Assembly (NCBI RefSeq): GCF_021555175.1 | Contig: NZ_JAKGRW010000015.1 | Coordinates: 124,001 to 188,000, forward strand | Source of the DNA: Nocardioides alcanivorans | GTDB taxonomy: Bacteria > Actinomycetota > Actinomycetes > Propionibacteriales > Nocardioidaceae | Length of the DNA: 64,000 nucleotides | Direction: 5' to 3' | Shown: in pieces, positions 35,794 through 44,605 of the stretch | Position numbering within the stretch: position 1 is the stretch's first letter | How the letters are laid out: the number at the start of each line of letters is the position of its first letter | The notes under the pieces: model-generated | The model's database searches: none | Seen by the model: the letters and a program-made list of their open reading frames with translations, nothing else | What the model was told of the DNA's origin: nothing | Translations under genes and position numbers: made by a program

Positions 35794-37058
35794 ATGAGTG
35801 CACGCGCAGGAATCATCGTCACCGGCACCGAGGTGTTGACCGGACGCGTTCCGGACAGCAACGGCCCCTGGCTCGCGGAGCAACTACGTCTGACCGGCGT
35901 CGACGTCGGCCGCACCGTCATCGTGGGCGACCGGCCCGATGACCTGACCGCCGCCCTCGCCTTCCTCCGCGACCACGACATCATCATCACCACTGGAGGT
36001 CTCGGCCCCACCGCCGATGACCTGACGGTCGAGGTGGTGAGCGCCCATCAGGGGCGGGAGCTGACGGTGGACGATGCCCTTGCCGGGCGGATCCGAGCCA
36101 TCGTCGAACGCCTCGCGCACGCGCGCGGCTGGGCGATCACTGCCGACCTGGTGCGTGGAGTCGAGAAGCAGGCACGCGTGCCGAGGGGGCCCACGTGCTC
36201 GAACCCACTGGCACCGCACCTGGTCTGGTGGTGCCGGCTGACCTGGCACCGCCCGTGCTGGTCCTGCCGGGGCCTCCTGCAGAGCTCCAGGCCATGTGGC
36301 CGGCCGCAGTTGCCGACCCACTCGTCACGGCCTCGATCCGGGCCGCTGAATCCATCCGCCAGGAAACCGTGCGGATCTGGGGTCCCCCTGAATCCGAGCT
36401 CGCGGCGACGCTGCGCCAACACGAGGTCGACCGCACCACCGCTGGCCTCGAGATCACCACCTGCATGCGCGACGGCGAACTCGAGGTGGTGACCCGGTTC
36501 TCGCCGGCTGCCGCCGACTCCTACGCGAGCTTGGCAGCCGCTCTGGACGCACACTTCGGCGAGCAGATCTACAGCACCGACGGGCGCGACATCGACCGGG
36601 TCGTGGCCGACCTCCTGCTGGATCACCATGCCACCGTCGCGACCGCGGAGTCCTGCACCGCGGGTCTGCTGGCCGGCCGGCTCGCCGACCTCGCCGGCTC
36701 GTCCGCCTATCTCGTGGGTGGATTCGTCACCTACTCCAACGAGGCCAAGACCGCGGAGGTCGGCGTCCCGGCCCAGTTGATCACCGACGTCGGTGCAGTG
36801 AGCGAGGAGGTCGCTCGCGCCATGGCAGAAGGTGCTCGCTCGAGGCTCGGCACGACGTACGGCCTCTCCACCACGGGTGTCGCCGGCCCGGGCGGTGGCA
36901 CGCCGGACAAGCCCGTCGGACTCGTCCACATCGCGGTCGCCGGCCCCGACCGCACCTGGCACCGTCGACTGCAGCTCGGTGGTGACCGCACCACCATCCG
37001 GCAACGCAGCGTGGTCAGCGCCCTGCACCTCCTGCGCAAGGCGCTGACCACCACCTGA
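35794..37058 (+). CDS. cinA: CinA family protein: nicotinamide mononucleotide deamidase/competence-damage protein (one frame break)
   Basis: About 421 residues. N-terminal MoCF-like domain: AGIIVTGTEVLTGRVPDSNG, TVIVGDRPDDL and ITTGGLGPTADDLT. C-terminal CinA domain: TVATAESCTAGLLAGRLAD, YLVGGFVTYSNEAKTAEVGV, STTGVAGPGGGTPDKPVGLV; this half has NMN deamidase activity that recycles pyridine nucleotides. The frame breaks at 36181-36182; CC to CCC restores VPEGAHVLEPTGTAPG. Full-length two-domain form. Confidence 0.88.
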
Positions 37059-37073
37059 GTAGGTGCGGCGCGA

Positions 37074-38396
37074 TCAGCCGGCGGCGACGACCCGGCGCTC
37101 CCCCGCTTCGACCTCCTGCAGCAGGTCGGCGACGTAGCGAGCGAAGTCGACCTGGATGGTGTGCCGCTTGGAGGCGTAGTACTGCCCGAGGTGGGCCGCC
37201 TCGTCGGACTCCATGATCTGCACCTGCTCCTCCACCGAGGGCAGCGCATAGTCGCCCAGCAACAACTTCGCCAGCAGCTTCGACTGCTGCTCGGCGAGGT
37301 TGACGATGGTCGGGGAGGCCTGGGCCAAGCCCAGGAAGAAGAGGTGGTCCACCCCCGGCTTCACCATCCGCTTGAAGAGCGGGAAACGGTGATCGGCGTC
37401 CGGGTGGAGGTGCTTGTCGGACTCGTCGAAGAACGGGAACGACATGTCATAGCCCGTGGCGCAGATGATCACGTCGGCCTCGACGCTGGAGCCGTCGGCG
37501 AGGTGGACGGTGTGACCGTCGAGCCGGGTGATCTCGGGCAGCATGTGGATGTCACCCGAGCCCGCCCTGGTCAGGAAGTCGGCACTGACCGACGGGTGGG
37601 CGGCCAGCGGCTCGTGGTCGGGCTCGGGCAGTCCGTAGTTGCTCATGTTGCCGACCAGGTCTCTGATGAACTGGCGCGACGCCGCGAGCGCCTGCTCCTT
37701 GGGGATGTCGGGCGGCGCCATCATCTTGTCCGCCGCCATGCCGTTGCGATACTTGGGCAGCACCCACACGCCGCGTCGTGCCGACACGTAGAGCTTCGAA
37801 GCCATCCAGCGACTCGAGAGCTCGGAGCCGAGGTCCATCGCGGAGTTCCCCATACCGACCACGATCACCCGCTTGCCGCGCATCTCCACCGGCTCGAAGG
37901 GGTTGATGTAGTGGTGACTGTGGATCATCTCGCCCGAGAACTCACCCGGGTAGTCGGGCATCCGCGGCTTCCAGTGATGGCCGTTGGCCACCACGAGGTC
38001 CGTGTACGAACGGGTCTCACCGGACCCAAGCGTGACCTCCCACCCGCCGTCGGTCTGCACCGCTCGGGTGACCTCGGTGTTGAACTCGATCTTGTCGCGC
38101 AGGTCGAAGTGCTCGACGTACGCCTTGAAGTAGTCGTGCATCAAGGTGTGGTGCGGGAAGTCCGGGTAGTCGTCGGGCGCCGGGAAGTCCTCGAACTGGA
38201 GTCGAGTGGTCGACGTGTCGATGTGCAGCGACTCATAGACCGACGAACGGCCGTTGGGATTCTTGAAGTACCAGTTGCCGCCGACCTCGTCACTCATCTC
38301 GAGCTGGTCGTAGGAGATGCCGTGGTCCTTCAGACGCTTGGCCGTGGTGATGCCGGAGCAACCGGCGCCGATGATGCAGACGTGCGGGGTGTTCAC
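37074..38396 (-). CDS. Flavin-containing monooxygenase (FMO-like)
   Basis: 440 residues. FAD site VCIIGAGCSGITTAKRL (residues 5-21), NADPH site VIVVGMGNSAMDLGSEL and between them the FMO fingerprint FSGEMIHSHHY (F-x-G-x(3)-H-x(3)-Y). The W-P ending of strict Baeyer-Villiger enzymes is absent. Late CATGYD is the second FMO motif. Oxidises soft nucleophiles or ketones using NADPH and O2. GTG start is inside the upstream hydrolase stop (GTGA), so it is coupled to that gene and shares its KstR-type operator. Confidence 0.85.
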   Translation of the reverse strand: MNTPHVCIIGAGCSGITTAKRLKDHGISYDQLEMSDEVGGNWYFKNPNGRSSVYESLHIDTSTTRLQFEDFPAPDDYPDFPHHTLMHDYFKAYVEHFDLRDKIEFNTEVTRAVQTDGGWEVTLGSGETRSYTDLVVANGHHWKPRMPDYPGEFSGEMIHSHHYINPFEPVEMRGKRVIVVGMGNSAMDLGSELSSRWMASKLYVSARRGVWVLPKYRNGMAADKMMAPPDIPKEQALAASRQFIRDLVGNMSNYGLPEPDHEPLAAHPSVSADFLTRAGSGDIHMLPEITRLDGHTVHLADGSSVEADVIICATGYDMSFPFFDESDKHLHPDADHRFPLFKRMVKPGVDHLFFLGLAQASPTIVNLAEQQSKLLAKLLLGDYALPSVEEQVQIMESDEAAHLGQYYASKRHTIQVDFARYVADLLQEVEAGERRVVAAG

Positions 38397-39523
38397 AGGG
38401 CCTCCAGGCAGTCGAATGCGGTGCGCACGTATGCATCGGTGCGCGGGGAGCTCATCAGGTGCTCGACGAGTCGGTTGGGGGTGTAGGCGATCGTGGTGCG
38501 CGTGGCGGCGTCGTTGACGACGATGGCGCCGCCGTAACCCGTCCACCACGCGATCTCGCGGTCCGCGATGGCGGGGGCACCCGCAGCCGGAAGCGCGAAG
38601 CCGATGCCCCAGCGCACGGGCAGCATCAGCACCTGGTCGATGCCCTCGGCCTGCGTCTCGAAGATCCGGTCCACCGTCTCCTTGCTCAGCAGGCGTACGC
38701 CGCCCACCTCGCCGCCGTGGGAGACCAGCGCCTGCGCCCGGGCCAGCCCACGGGCATTGCCGTGCCCGCCGGCACCGCCCACCTGTCCCTGTCGCCAGTC
38801 GTCCTCGTTGCAACGCTTCGGCGTCAACAGCGGGTTGGCGATCGTGCGCAGGATGAAGGCGTCGGGTGGCAGCTTCTTGGGGTCGATCGTGGACGCGGGA
38901 GGCGAGGTCAGATCTGCGCACCGACCAAGCTCCGCCTCCGGCACTCCGAGCAGGAAGTCCGCACCCAACGGTGCCAGGACGTCGTCGCGCAGCACCTCGG
39001 CCACGCCCCGACCGGTGGCGCCGCGTACGAGCCCGTCAACCAGGTGGCCATGGGCGAGGATCTGGTAGGCCGGGGCACTTCCCGGTGCGTACCACGGCCG
39101 TTCGGCCGCAAGGAGCGTCTCGGCGGCGACGAGGTCGAGGCACTCCTCCACACTGATCTGCTGGCTCCAGCCCGGGACACCGCTGGTGTGTCCCAACAAC
39201 TGCCGCACCAGCACCCCGTCCTTGCCGTTGGCCCCGAACTCCGGCCAGTACGTCGCCACGGGGGCGTCGAGATCGAGCTCGCCCCGGTCGGCCAGGACCA
39301 ACGCGGCCAGTCCGACCATGCTCTTGGTCACCGACCAGACCTGCACGACGGTGTCCTGCTGCCAGGGCACCCCGGGACGCGCTTCACCTCCCCACAGGTC
39401 GACCACCAACTCGTCGTCGTGGATCACCGCGAGGGACGCGCCGAGGTCGGAGCCGTCCTCGAGATTGCGAGCGAGAAGATCTCGTAGCGGACCGAATGCT
39501 GGCTGGAACTCTCCGTGCACCAT
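38393..39523 (-). CDS. Serine hydrolase of the beta-lactamase (class C)/EstB family
   Basis: 376 residues. Catalytic S-x-x-K: VWSVTKSMVGLAALVL; LLGHTSGVPGWS; a Y of the Y-x-N type occurs in APAYQILAHG, where Asn is replaced by Ile; the C-terminal WWTGYGGAIVVND replaces the K-T-G box. That pattern fits esterases/peptidases rather than drug-hydrolysing beta-lactamases. No signal peptide. First gene of an operon with the FMO, its ATG only 10 bp from a perfect KstR-type box. Confidence 0.85.
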   Translation of the reverse strand: MVHGEFQPAFGPLRDLLARNLEDGSDLGASLAVIHDDELVVDLWGGEARPGVPWQQDTVVQVWSVTKSMVGLAALVLADRGELDLDAPVATYWPEFGANGKDGVLVRQLLGHTSGVPGWSQQISVEECLDLVAAETLLAAERPWYAPGSAPAYQILAHGHLVDGLVRGATGRGVAEVLRDDVLAPLGADFLLGVPEAELGRCADLTSPPASTIDPKKLPPDAFILRTIANPLLTPKRCNEDDWRQGQVGGAGGHGNARGLARAQALVSHGGEVGGVRLLSKETVDRIFETQAEGIDQVLMLPVRWGIGFALPAAGAPAIADREIAWWTGYGGAIVVNDAATRTTIAYTPNRLVEHLMSSPRTDAYVRTAFDCLEAL

Positions 39524-39533
39524 GGAGGCACCG

Positions 39534-39547
39534 TAGAACGTGTTCTA
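39534..39547 (-). promoter_or_regulatory. KstR-type operator upstream of the serine hydrolase-FMO operon
   Basis: TAGAACGTGTTCTA is a perfect palindrome and fits the KstR consensus TNNAACNNGTTNNA. It ends 10 bp before the hydrolase ATG, so a bound repressor would cover the start of transcription of what may be a leaderless message. Confidence 0.78.
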
Positions 39548-39549
39548 GC

Positions 39550-40317
39550 TCACTTCCAGCCGACGCTCCCGACTGCCGGCACCGCGCCCGGCCTCACCAC
39601 TTCCGCCAGCACCGCGAAGTAGGGCTCGCCACGCTCGTTGCTCGGTCGGTACGTCGCGAGTTGCTTGAGCACGGAGCCCTCGACTCCTGCGGTGGTCGGA
39701 TTGAAGTTGATGACCCCACATCTGCCCACCCTGCCGACGACCTTGACGACAGCGTCCCCCAACCGGACCTCGTGCCCCACCCAGTCATCCTCCTCGCCGG
39801 GCCGCCCGGTCTCCACGAGGAAGGTCGAGCGGAAGCGCTCGGACTGGTCGACCAGCTGCTGCTCCCCCATGCGAGTCGCAAGGTCGTGCAACGATGCGCT
39901 GCCCAAGATGGTGACCGGGGCGCCGTAGACGATGTCGCCACGCACAGCACGGGCGAGCACCACGTCGCGCGCCACGTGGTCGGCAAGCGCCTGGCTCACG
40001 ACACCGTCGTGGGGCGTGACGTGGGCCTCGCGACCCCAGTAGTCCACGACACCGGAGGGCCCCGTCGGTTCCGGGTCCTCGGCCAGCACCCGTCCGTCGG
40101 GAAGCATCACGGAGAGCCGCTTGCCGTCCCAGTCGCTCACCACGTCCATGAGCGGCGTGGAGACGGTGCTCATGACCTTGCCCCTCGCCGCGTCAAGGAG
40201 GCACCATTCGCGATCGCCCACAGGGCCATGGGCATCCAGGTCGACAGTTGCGTAGGAGCAGTGCCGGCTGCCCTTGAGTGCGGCGAAACCACCTCTCAGG
40301 ACTCGTGGCGACTGCAT
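39550..40317 (-). CDS. MOSC domain protein with N-terminal beta-barrel
   Basis: 255 residues from ATG 40317. The N-terminal part (GDREWCLLDAARGKVMS, then LPDGRVL) is the MOSC_N barrel; the MOSC part holds ERFRSTFLVET, VGHEVRLGDAVVKVVG and RCGVINFNPTTAGVEG, where the Cys in G-R-C is the conserved ligand. mARC/YcbX-like proteins of this layout reduce N-hydroxylated compounds. The KstR box at 39534 lies just after its stop and belongs to the next gene. Confidence 0.85.
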   Translation of the reverse strand: MQSPRVLRGGFAALKGSRHCSYATVDLDAHGPVGDREWCLLDAARGKVMSTVSTPLMDVVSDWDGKRLSVMLPDGRVLAEDPEPTGPSGVVDYWGREAHVTPHDGVVSQALADHVARDVVLARAVRGDIVYGAPVTILGSASLHDLATRMGEQQLVDQSERFRSTFLVETGRPGEEDDWVGHEVRLGDAVVKVVGRVGRCGVINFNPTTAGVEGSVLKQLATYRPSNERGEPYFAVLAEVVRPGAVPAVGSVGWK

Positions 40318-40465
40318 GGAACGAACGTATCCCATCCACCGCACGCCTCACTCGGGACGCGTTCTCCCCACTCGGACCGGGAAAACCACCTCGTTCGCGA
40401 GCATTTCCTCCACCGATGGGCTAAGGTGAACATACGGTGAACAACCGGCGAACTAGGAAAGGCAG

Positions 40466-40582
40466 GTGAGTGACATGGAGATGCACTGGACCATCGAGTC
40501 CGACTCCGATGGCACCGAGCACCTGGTGGCCCACTGGGTCTCCACCGAGACTCGCGACCTGGACGACTCCCTGGCCGCCTGA
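40466..40582 (+). CDS. Small 38-residue protein gene with its own terminator
   Basis: GTG 40466 (or ATG 40475) to TGA 40580-40582, encoding SDMEMHWTIESDSDG, then TEHLVAHWVSTETRD and LDDSLAA. AGGAAAGG lies 5-12 bp upstream as ribosome site, and a strong hairpin follows 17 bp after the stop. Acidic, soluble, no signal peptide. The clean expression signals favour a real gene. No family recognised. Confidence 0.5.
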   Translation: MSDMEMHWTIESDSDGTEHLVAHWVSTETRDLDDSLAA

Positions 40583-40599
40583 GCTGGCCTCGGACTGCT

Positions 40600-40633
40600 G
40601 GAGCCGCCCCACCTTCTCGGCCGGGGCGGCTCC
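40600..40633 (+). terminator. Intrinsic terminator after the 38-residue gene
   Basis: An 11-bp GC-rich stem, GGAGCCGCCCC pairing with GGGGCGGCTCC, around a 12-nt loop. It lies between the small gene and the convergent FAD oxidoreductase and may serve both strands. Confidence 0.75.
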
Positions 40634-40665
40634 TGCATGTGCGCCCCCTGGACCGAGCGCCGCTT

Positions 40666-41643
40666 TCAGGCCGGACGCACCGACGGTCCCGGGGCCAGCC
40701 GGACGAGGTGGTCATTCACGGCCCGTGCCCCGTCCGCGAGGACGAGGTCCATGTTGATCATCGCGCCGGCCTGCGCTCCTTGGGCTGCGGCCATGCCGAC
40801 CTGCGCCGAGAGGTCGGTGACGTTGCCGGCCGCCCAGAGTCCCTCGACCTGGGTACGCCCCTGGGCATCGACGGGGACATGCCGTCCCATCCCTGACGGA
40901 TGGTCGACAGCCACCAGGCCCAGCGACGAGAAGGCCTCGGCGCGCGCCTCCATCTGCGTCGCCACCGCGATGACCGCGCGTTCCACGACCTGTCCGTCCG
41001 CCATCCGGAGACCCGTGATCCCGCCACCATCGGCGAGCACTTCGACCACCCGTCCGGAGACGTGCCGGATGCCACGCGCCTCCATCAACAGCCGCTCGTC
41101 ACGGGTCGGATCCGGCGCATCATGCTGGACGAAGACCAGGTCGTCGGTCCACTGCCGGAAGAGCTGCACCTGGTGGAACGACATCGCCCCGGTGCCGAGG
41201 ACAGCTATCGGCCGATCCCGCACCTCCCACCCGTGGCAGTAGGGGCAGTGCACGACGTCGTGGCCCCAGTGCTCCATCAGGCCGGGCACGTCGGGGAGCC
41301 GGTCCACGAGTCCCGTGGCCAGCAACATGCGACGCGCCACCACCTCGCCGCCCGACCCCAGGGCCACCCGGAAGCCGTCACCCTCGCGCGCGACTCCGAC
41401 GACGGTGTCCTTCACCACCGTGCCGCCGTACGACGCCACCTCGGCGCGGCCCCGAGCCAGCAGTTCCCCGGGAGGAAGCCCGTCGTGGCCCAACAGGCCG
41501 TGCACGCCTTCGGCCGGCGCATTGCGCGGCTGTCCTCCGTCCACCACCAGCACCGTCCGCCGGGCGCGCGCCAGCATCAGGGCCCCGCTCAGGCCCGCGG
41601 CGCCACCGCCGACCACCATCACATCCACTTCGATCTCATCCAT
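40666..41643 (-). CDS. Thioredoxin-reductase-like FAD/NAD(P)-binding oxidoreductase
   Basis: 325 residues. FAD site VMVVGGGAAGLSGALMLARA at residues 8-27, CPYCHGWE (C-x-x-C as in thioredoxin reductases), VLGTGAMSF NADPH-site remnant and LWAAGNVTDLSAQVGMAAA (FAD-binding C-terminal motif). Such small proteins oxidise or reduce dithiols; in natural-product clusters they form disulfides. ATG 41643. It is divergent from an Xre-cupin regulator 66 bp away, a common pairing of enzyme and regulator. Confidence 0.85.
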   Translation of the reverse strand: MDEIEVDVMVVGGGAAGLSGALMLARARRTVLVVDGGQPRNAPAEGVHGLLGHDGLPPGELLARGRAEVASYGGTVVKDTVVGVAREGDGFRVALGSGGEVVARRMLLATGLVDRLPDVPGLMEHWGHDVVHCPYCHGWEVRDRPIAVLGTGAMSFHQVQLFRQWTDDLVFVQHDAPDPTRDERLLMEARGIRHVSGRVVEVLADGGGITGLRMADGQVVERAVIAVATQMEARAEAFSSLGLVAVDHPSGMGRHVPVDAQGRTQVEGLWAAGNVTDLSAQVGMAAAQGAQAGAMINMDLVLADGARAVNDHLVRLAPGPSVRPA

Positions 41644-41708
41644 GCTCCGAGTGTCGGGACCCCACGGCGTGGAAGCAAACTTCTTTGCCGAAGTGGCAAA
41701 CTGATCGC

Positions 41709-42307
41709 ATGGACGACGCTCCCACCACCGCACACCTCGCAGCTGTCGGCCCGCGACTCCGTGGGCTGCGCACCACCCGCAACATCACCCTGACCGACCT
41801 GGCCGAGCGGACCGGGATCTCGGTGAGCACCCTCTCCCGACTCGAATCAGGGAGTCGGCGGCCGACCTTGGAGCTCCTGTTGCCCCTCGCCCGGGCCTAC
41901 GACGTCACCCTCGACGACCTCGTGGACGCACCCGACACCGGCGACCCGCGCGTCACGCTGCGTCCGGTGACCCACCACGGCATGACGGTCATCCCCCTCA
42001 CGAAGCGGCCCGGCGGCATCCAGGCCTGGAAGATCGTGCTGGCGCCCGACTCCCCCAACACCAGCGTTCGCCCAAGGAGCAGAAGGTCCACGAAGGCTAC
42101 GAGTGGCTGTATGTGCTCGACGGCCGGCTACGGCTCCTGCTCGGTGACCAGGACCTCGTGCTCACCCCGGGTGAAGCAGCGGAGTTCGACACCAGGGTCC
42201 CGCACTGGTTCGGTCCCGCCGGTGACGAGCCCGTCGAGGTTCTGACGTTGTTCGGCACCCAGGGTGAGCGCGCGCACCTGAAGGTCCGGGGTCGGCGCGG
42301 TCGGTAA
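41709..42307 (+). CDS. Xre-family regulator with C-terminal cupin sensor (one frame break)
   Basis: About 200 residues. HTH: GLRTTRNITLTDLAERTGISVSTLSRLESGSRRP-type helix order at residues 17-50; cupin barrel: WLYVLDGRLRLLLGD, LTPGEAAEFDTRVPHWFGP (metal-binding P-H). The frame breaks near 42066; one added G gives TSGSPKEQKVHEGYEW. Regulators of this type sense small ligands and control a neighbouring enzyme, here probably the divergent FAD oxidoreductase. Confidence 0.85.
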
Positions 42308-42330
42308 ACTCGGTGACGGAGGTGGTCACC

Positions 42331-42834
42331 ATGCCCGACGACGACCCTCGCCCAGCCGCCGACGCACCGGCGCGCCGCATCGCTGACCAGACCCGGTGGG
42401 TCGACCTGCAACTGCAACGCGCCATCCAGCGCGGCGACTTCGACGACCTGCCCGGTGCCGGCAAGCCGATTCCCGACCTCGACGTCGACCGCGGCCACGA
42501 TCCCGACTGGTGGTTGAAGAAGCTCATCGAGCGGGAACAGATCACCGGCGTCCTGCCCCCGGCCCTGGCCCTGCGCAAGGAGCACGGCGAGCTCGACGAC
42601 ACCCTCGACCGCCTCGCCACGGAGCGCGAGGTACGCGAGGCGTTGGACGACTTCAACAGGCGGGTCGTCGAAGCCCGACGACAACTCGACGGCGGGCCAC
42701 CGGTGATCACTCCGACCCGCGACGTCGAGGAGGAGGTGACGCGATGGCTACGACGGCGAGCCGAGCGTCTCCGCCTCCACCGCCCCGCTGGTCCCGCGCC
42801 ACGACGCTGGTGGCAACGCCGCCGTCAGAGCTGA
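42331..42834 (+). CDS. DUF1992 (DnaJ-homologue-subfamily-C-28-like) domain protein
   Basis: 167 residues. The DUF1992 core is at the N-terminus: DQTRWVDLQLQRAIQRGDFD, then DLPGAGKPIPDLD and DPDWWLKKLIEREQI. The basic C-terminus (RWLRRRAERLRLHRP) is Arg-rich. ATG 42331 has GGAGG 8 bp upstream. Function unknown; eukaryotic relatives carry a J domain that is absent here. It overlaps the convergent hydrolase by 10 bp. Confidence 0.85.
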   Translation: MPDDDPRPAADAPARRIADQTRWVDLQLQRAIQRGDFDDLPGAGKPIPDLDVDRGHDPDWWLKKLIEREQITGVLPPALALRKEHGELDDTLDRLATEREVREALDDFNRRVVEARRQLDGGPPVITPTRDVEEEVTRWLRRRAERLRLHRPAGPAPRRWWQRRRQS

Positions 42835-43774
42835 CGCAGGAAGCCGCGCACCCGCTCCAGCGCGTCGACGGCTGCCGCCGTCGGCAGGTCGAACTGGAAC
42901 TCGTGTCCTGCACCCGGGTCGTCACTCACCCACATCTCCACCGGGCTCCCGAGGCGCGTGAGGGCGGCGGCGAACGGCACGCTCTGGTTGGCGTGCAGCG
43001 GGTCCCCCGAGGCCGACACCAGCAGGGTGGGTGGCAACGGTGACGCCGTCCCGCGCACCGCATCCAGGTGTTCCGCGAAGGCAGACAGCTGCCACTTCCG
43101 CTCCCCCGACAACGCCCACGCCGAGGAGGCGAGGATCTCCGCGGACCACCGGTCCGCCTGCTGCGTCCCACGGGGGCTGAAGACCCCGCAGCAGAGCAGC
43201 ACCCCGGCAATCTGCTCCCGCGGCAGCGGTGGTCGCACCCCCACCGCCGCGGCGTACTGCTCCTCGCCCGTCAGTCGCGCCAGCGCGACAGCCAGGCCAG
43301 CACCGGCGGAGTCACCGGCCAGGACGACCGGCACACCAGCGAGCCCGGCCGCCTCCAGCACGCCTGCCACTCCGTCCGCAAGCACGTGCAGCGGCTCCGG
43401 ATGGCGGGCTTCCGGAGCGAGCGGATAGTCCATGGACAGAGCAACGACGCCGTCACCGCAGAGGCGTTCCAGGTACGGCGTCGCGATCCCGCGTCCACCG
43501 AAGAACCAACCCCTCCGTGGAGCCAGACGATCACGAGGCGGGGCGCCACGTCGTCACGGCCGACCTCGTCGACGTCGTACGACCTGCCCTGCCGTCCCGG
43601 CAGCGCGAGGCCCCCGAGGACCGGTTGCCACACCGGCCGCCGGCCCACGAACGCGATGCGCAGCACCCGCAGCATCAGCCCGGGCGGCGCCCAGCGACCA
43701 CCCCGCAGGCGCACCAGCGCCTTCGAGAGCAGCACGCAGCACCTCCGCAGGAGGGATCGGGCGAGACGGGACAC
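42825..43774 (-). CDS. Alpha/beta hydrolase fold-3 (HSL-type) esterase (one frame break)
   Basis: About 316 residues. IVWLHGGGWFFGGRG (H-G-G-G oxyanion motif, after repair), SMDYPLAPEARHPEPLH, VVLAGDSAGAGLAVALAR (nucleophile elbow G-D-S-A-G), VSASGDPLHANQSV (acid) and GAGHEFQF (His) give a complete hormone-sensitive-lipase-like triad. The frame breaks at the C4 run 43511-43514; one added base restores it. GTG 43774 start is likely. Substrate: short-chain or lipid esters, not further assignable. Confidence 0.83.
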
Positions 43775-43832
43775 GTGTGGATTGTGGCAGGTCGCCAAGG
43801 GTCCTCTCAGGTCTCGCCGCTAATCTCGGGCC

Positions 43833-44585
43833 ATGCTCAAGCGAACCGCACTGGCCGCGATGGCCCTCTCCCTGCTCACCCTTGCCGCCTGCGGCGACGA
43901 TTCCGACGACGCCGGCTCGCCGGACGAGAAGTCGAGTTCGACCGTTGCCACCGAAGGCGCCGACACCACGCCGGAGACCGATCCGGCCACAGGGTCGGAG
44001 GGCGAGCCGGACGCTGCCGCGGGCAGCTGTGACTACGCGACCGACACCCAGCCGGCGTCACGTGAGGTGGACGCACCTCCGGCGGAGCCGAAGTATTCCG
44101 GCGACGTGAAGGCGACCATCAGCACCACGGCTGGCGAACTGCCGATCACCCTTGACGGCGGGCACGCACCCTGCACGGTCAACTCCTTCGTGTCACTGAC
44201 CGAACAGGGCTTCTACGACGACACCCCGTGCCCGCGCCTCGCCACCAACCCGGGCTTCGTGCTGTTGCAGTGCGGTGACCCGACGGGCACCGGCACCGGG
44301 GGTCCGGGCTACACCGTGCCCGACGAGTACACGGCTGACGAGACCTACCCCGCGGGAACCCTTGCGATGGCCAACACGGGCGCTCCCAATTCAGGTGGCT
44401 CGCAGTTCTTCATCTGCATCGAGGACACCCAGCTCAACCCGGCCTACACCGCGTTCGGCACGGTGGACGAGGAGGGCCTCAAGGCCCTCCGCAAGGTCGC
44501 CGAAGGTGGCGACGACGGCAGCCACCCGGCCGGCGGCGGCAAGCCCAACATCGCGGTGGACATCACCAAGGTCACCGTCTCCTGA
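43833..44585 (+). CDS. Lipoprotein peptidyl-prolyl isomerase, cyclophilin type
   Basis: 250 residues. Signal peptide with lipobox LTLAAC (Cys at residue 20), then a disordered acidic/Thr-rich linker to about residue 70. The cyclophilin domain follows: ATISTTAGELPITLDGGHAP, NSFVSLTEQGFYDDTPCPRL, PAGTLAMANTGAPNSGGSQF-FI and FGTVDEEGLKAL. Assists folding of exported proteins outside the membrane. The catalytic Arg of F-x-R-V is replaced in the region PCPRLATNPGF, as in other secreted actinobacterial members. Confidence 0.9.
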   Translation: MLKRTALAAMALSLLTLAACGDDSDDAGSPDEKSSSTVATEGADTTPETDPATGSEGEPDAAAGSCDYATDTQPASREVDAPPAEPKYSGDVKATISTTAGELPITLDGGHAPCTVNSFVSLTEQGFYDDTPCPRLATNPGFVLLQCGDPTGTGTGGPGYTVPDEYTADETYPAGTLAMANTGAPNSGGSQFFICIEDTQLNPAYTAFGTVDEEGLKALRKVAEGGDDGSHPAGGGKPNIAVDITKVTVS

Positions 44586-44605
44586 CCCAGCCGAACCGGT
44601 GAGGA

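Noticed and set aside
38393..39523. Antibiotic-resistance beta-lactamase
   Set aside because: The S-x-x-K is present, but the Y-x-N Asn and the K-T-G box are not, and there is no signal peptide; an esterase/peptidase role is more likely.
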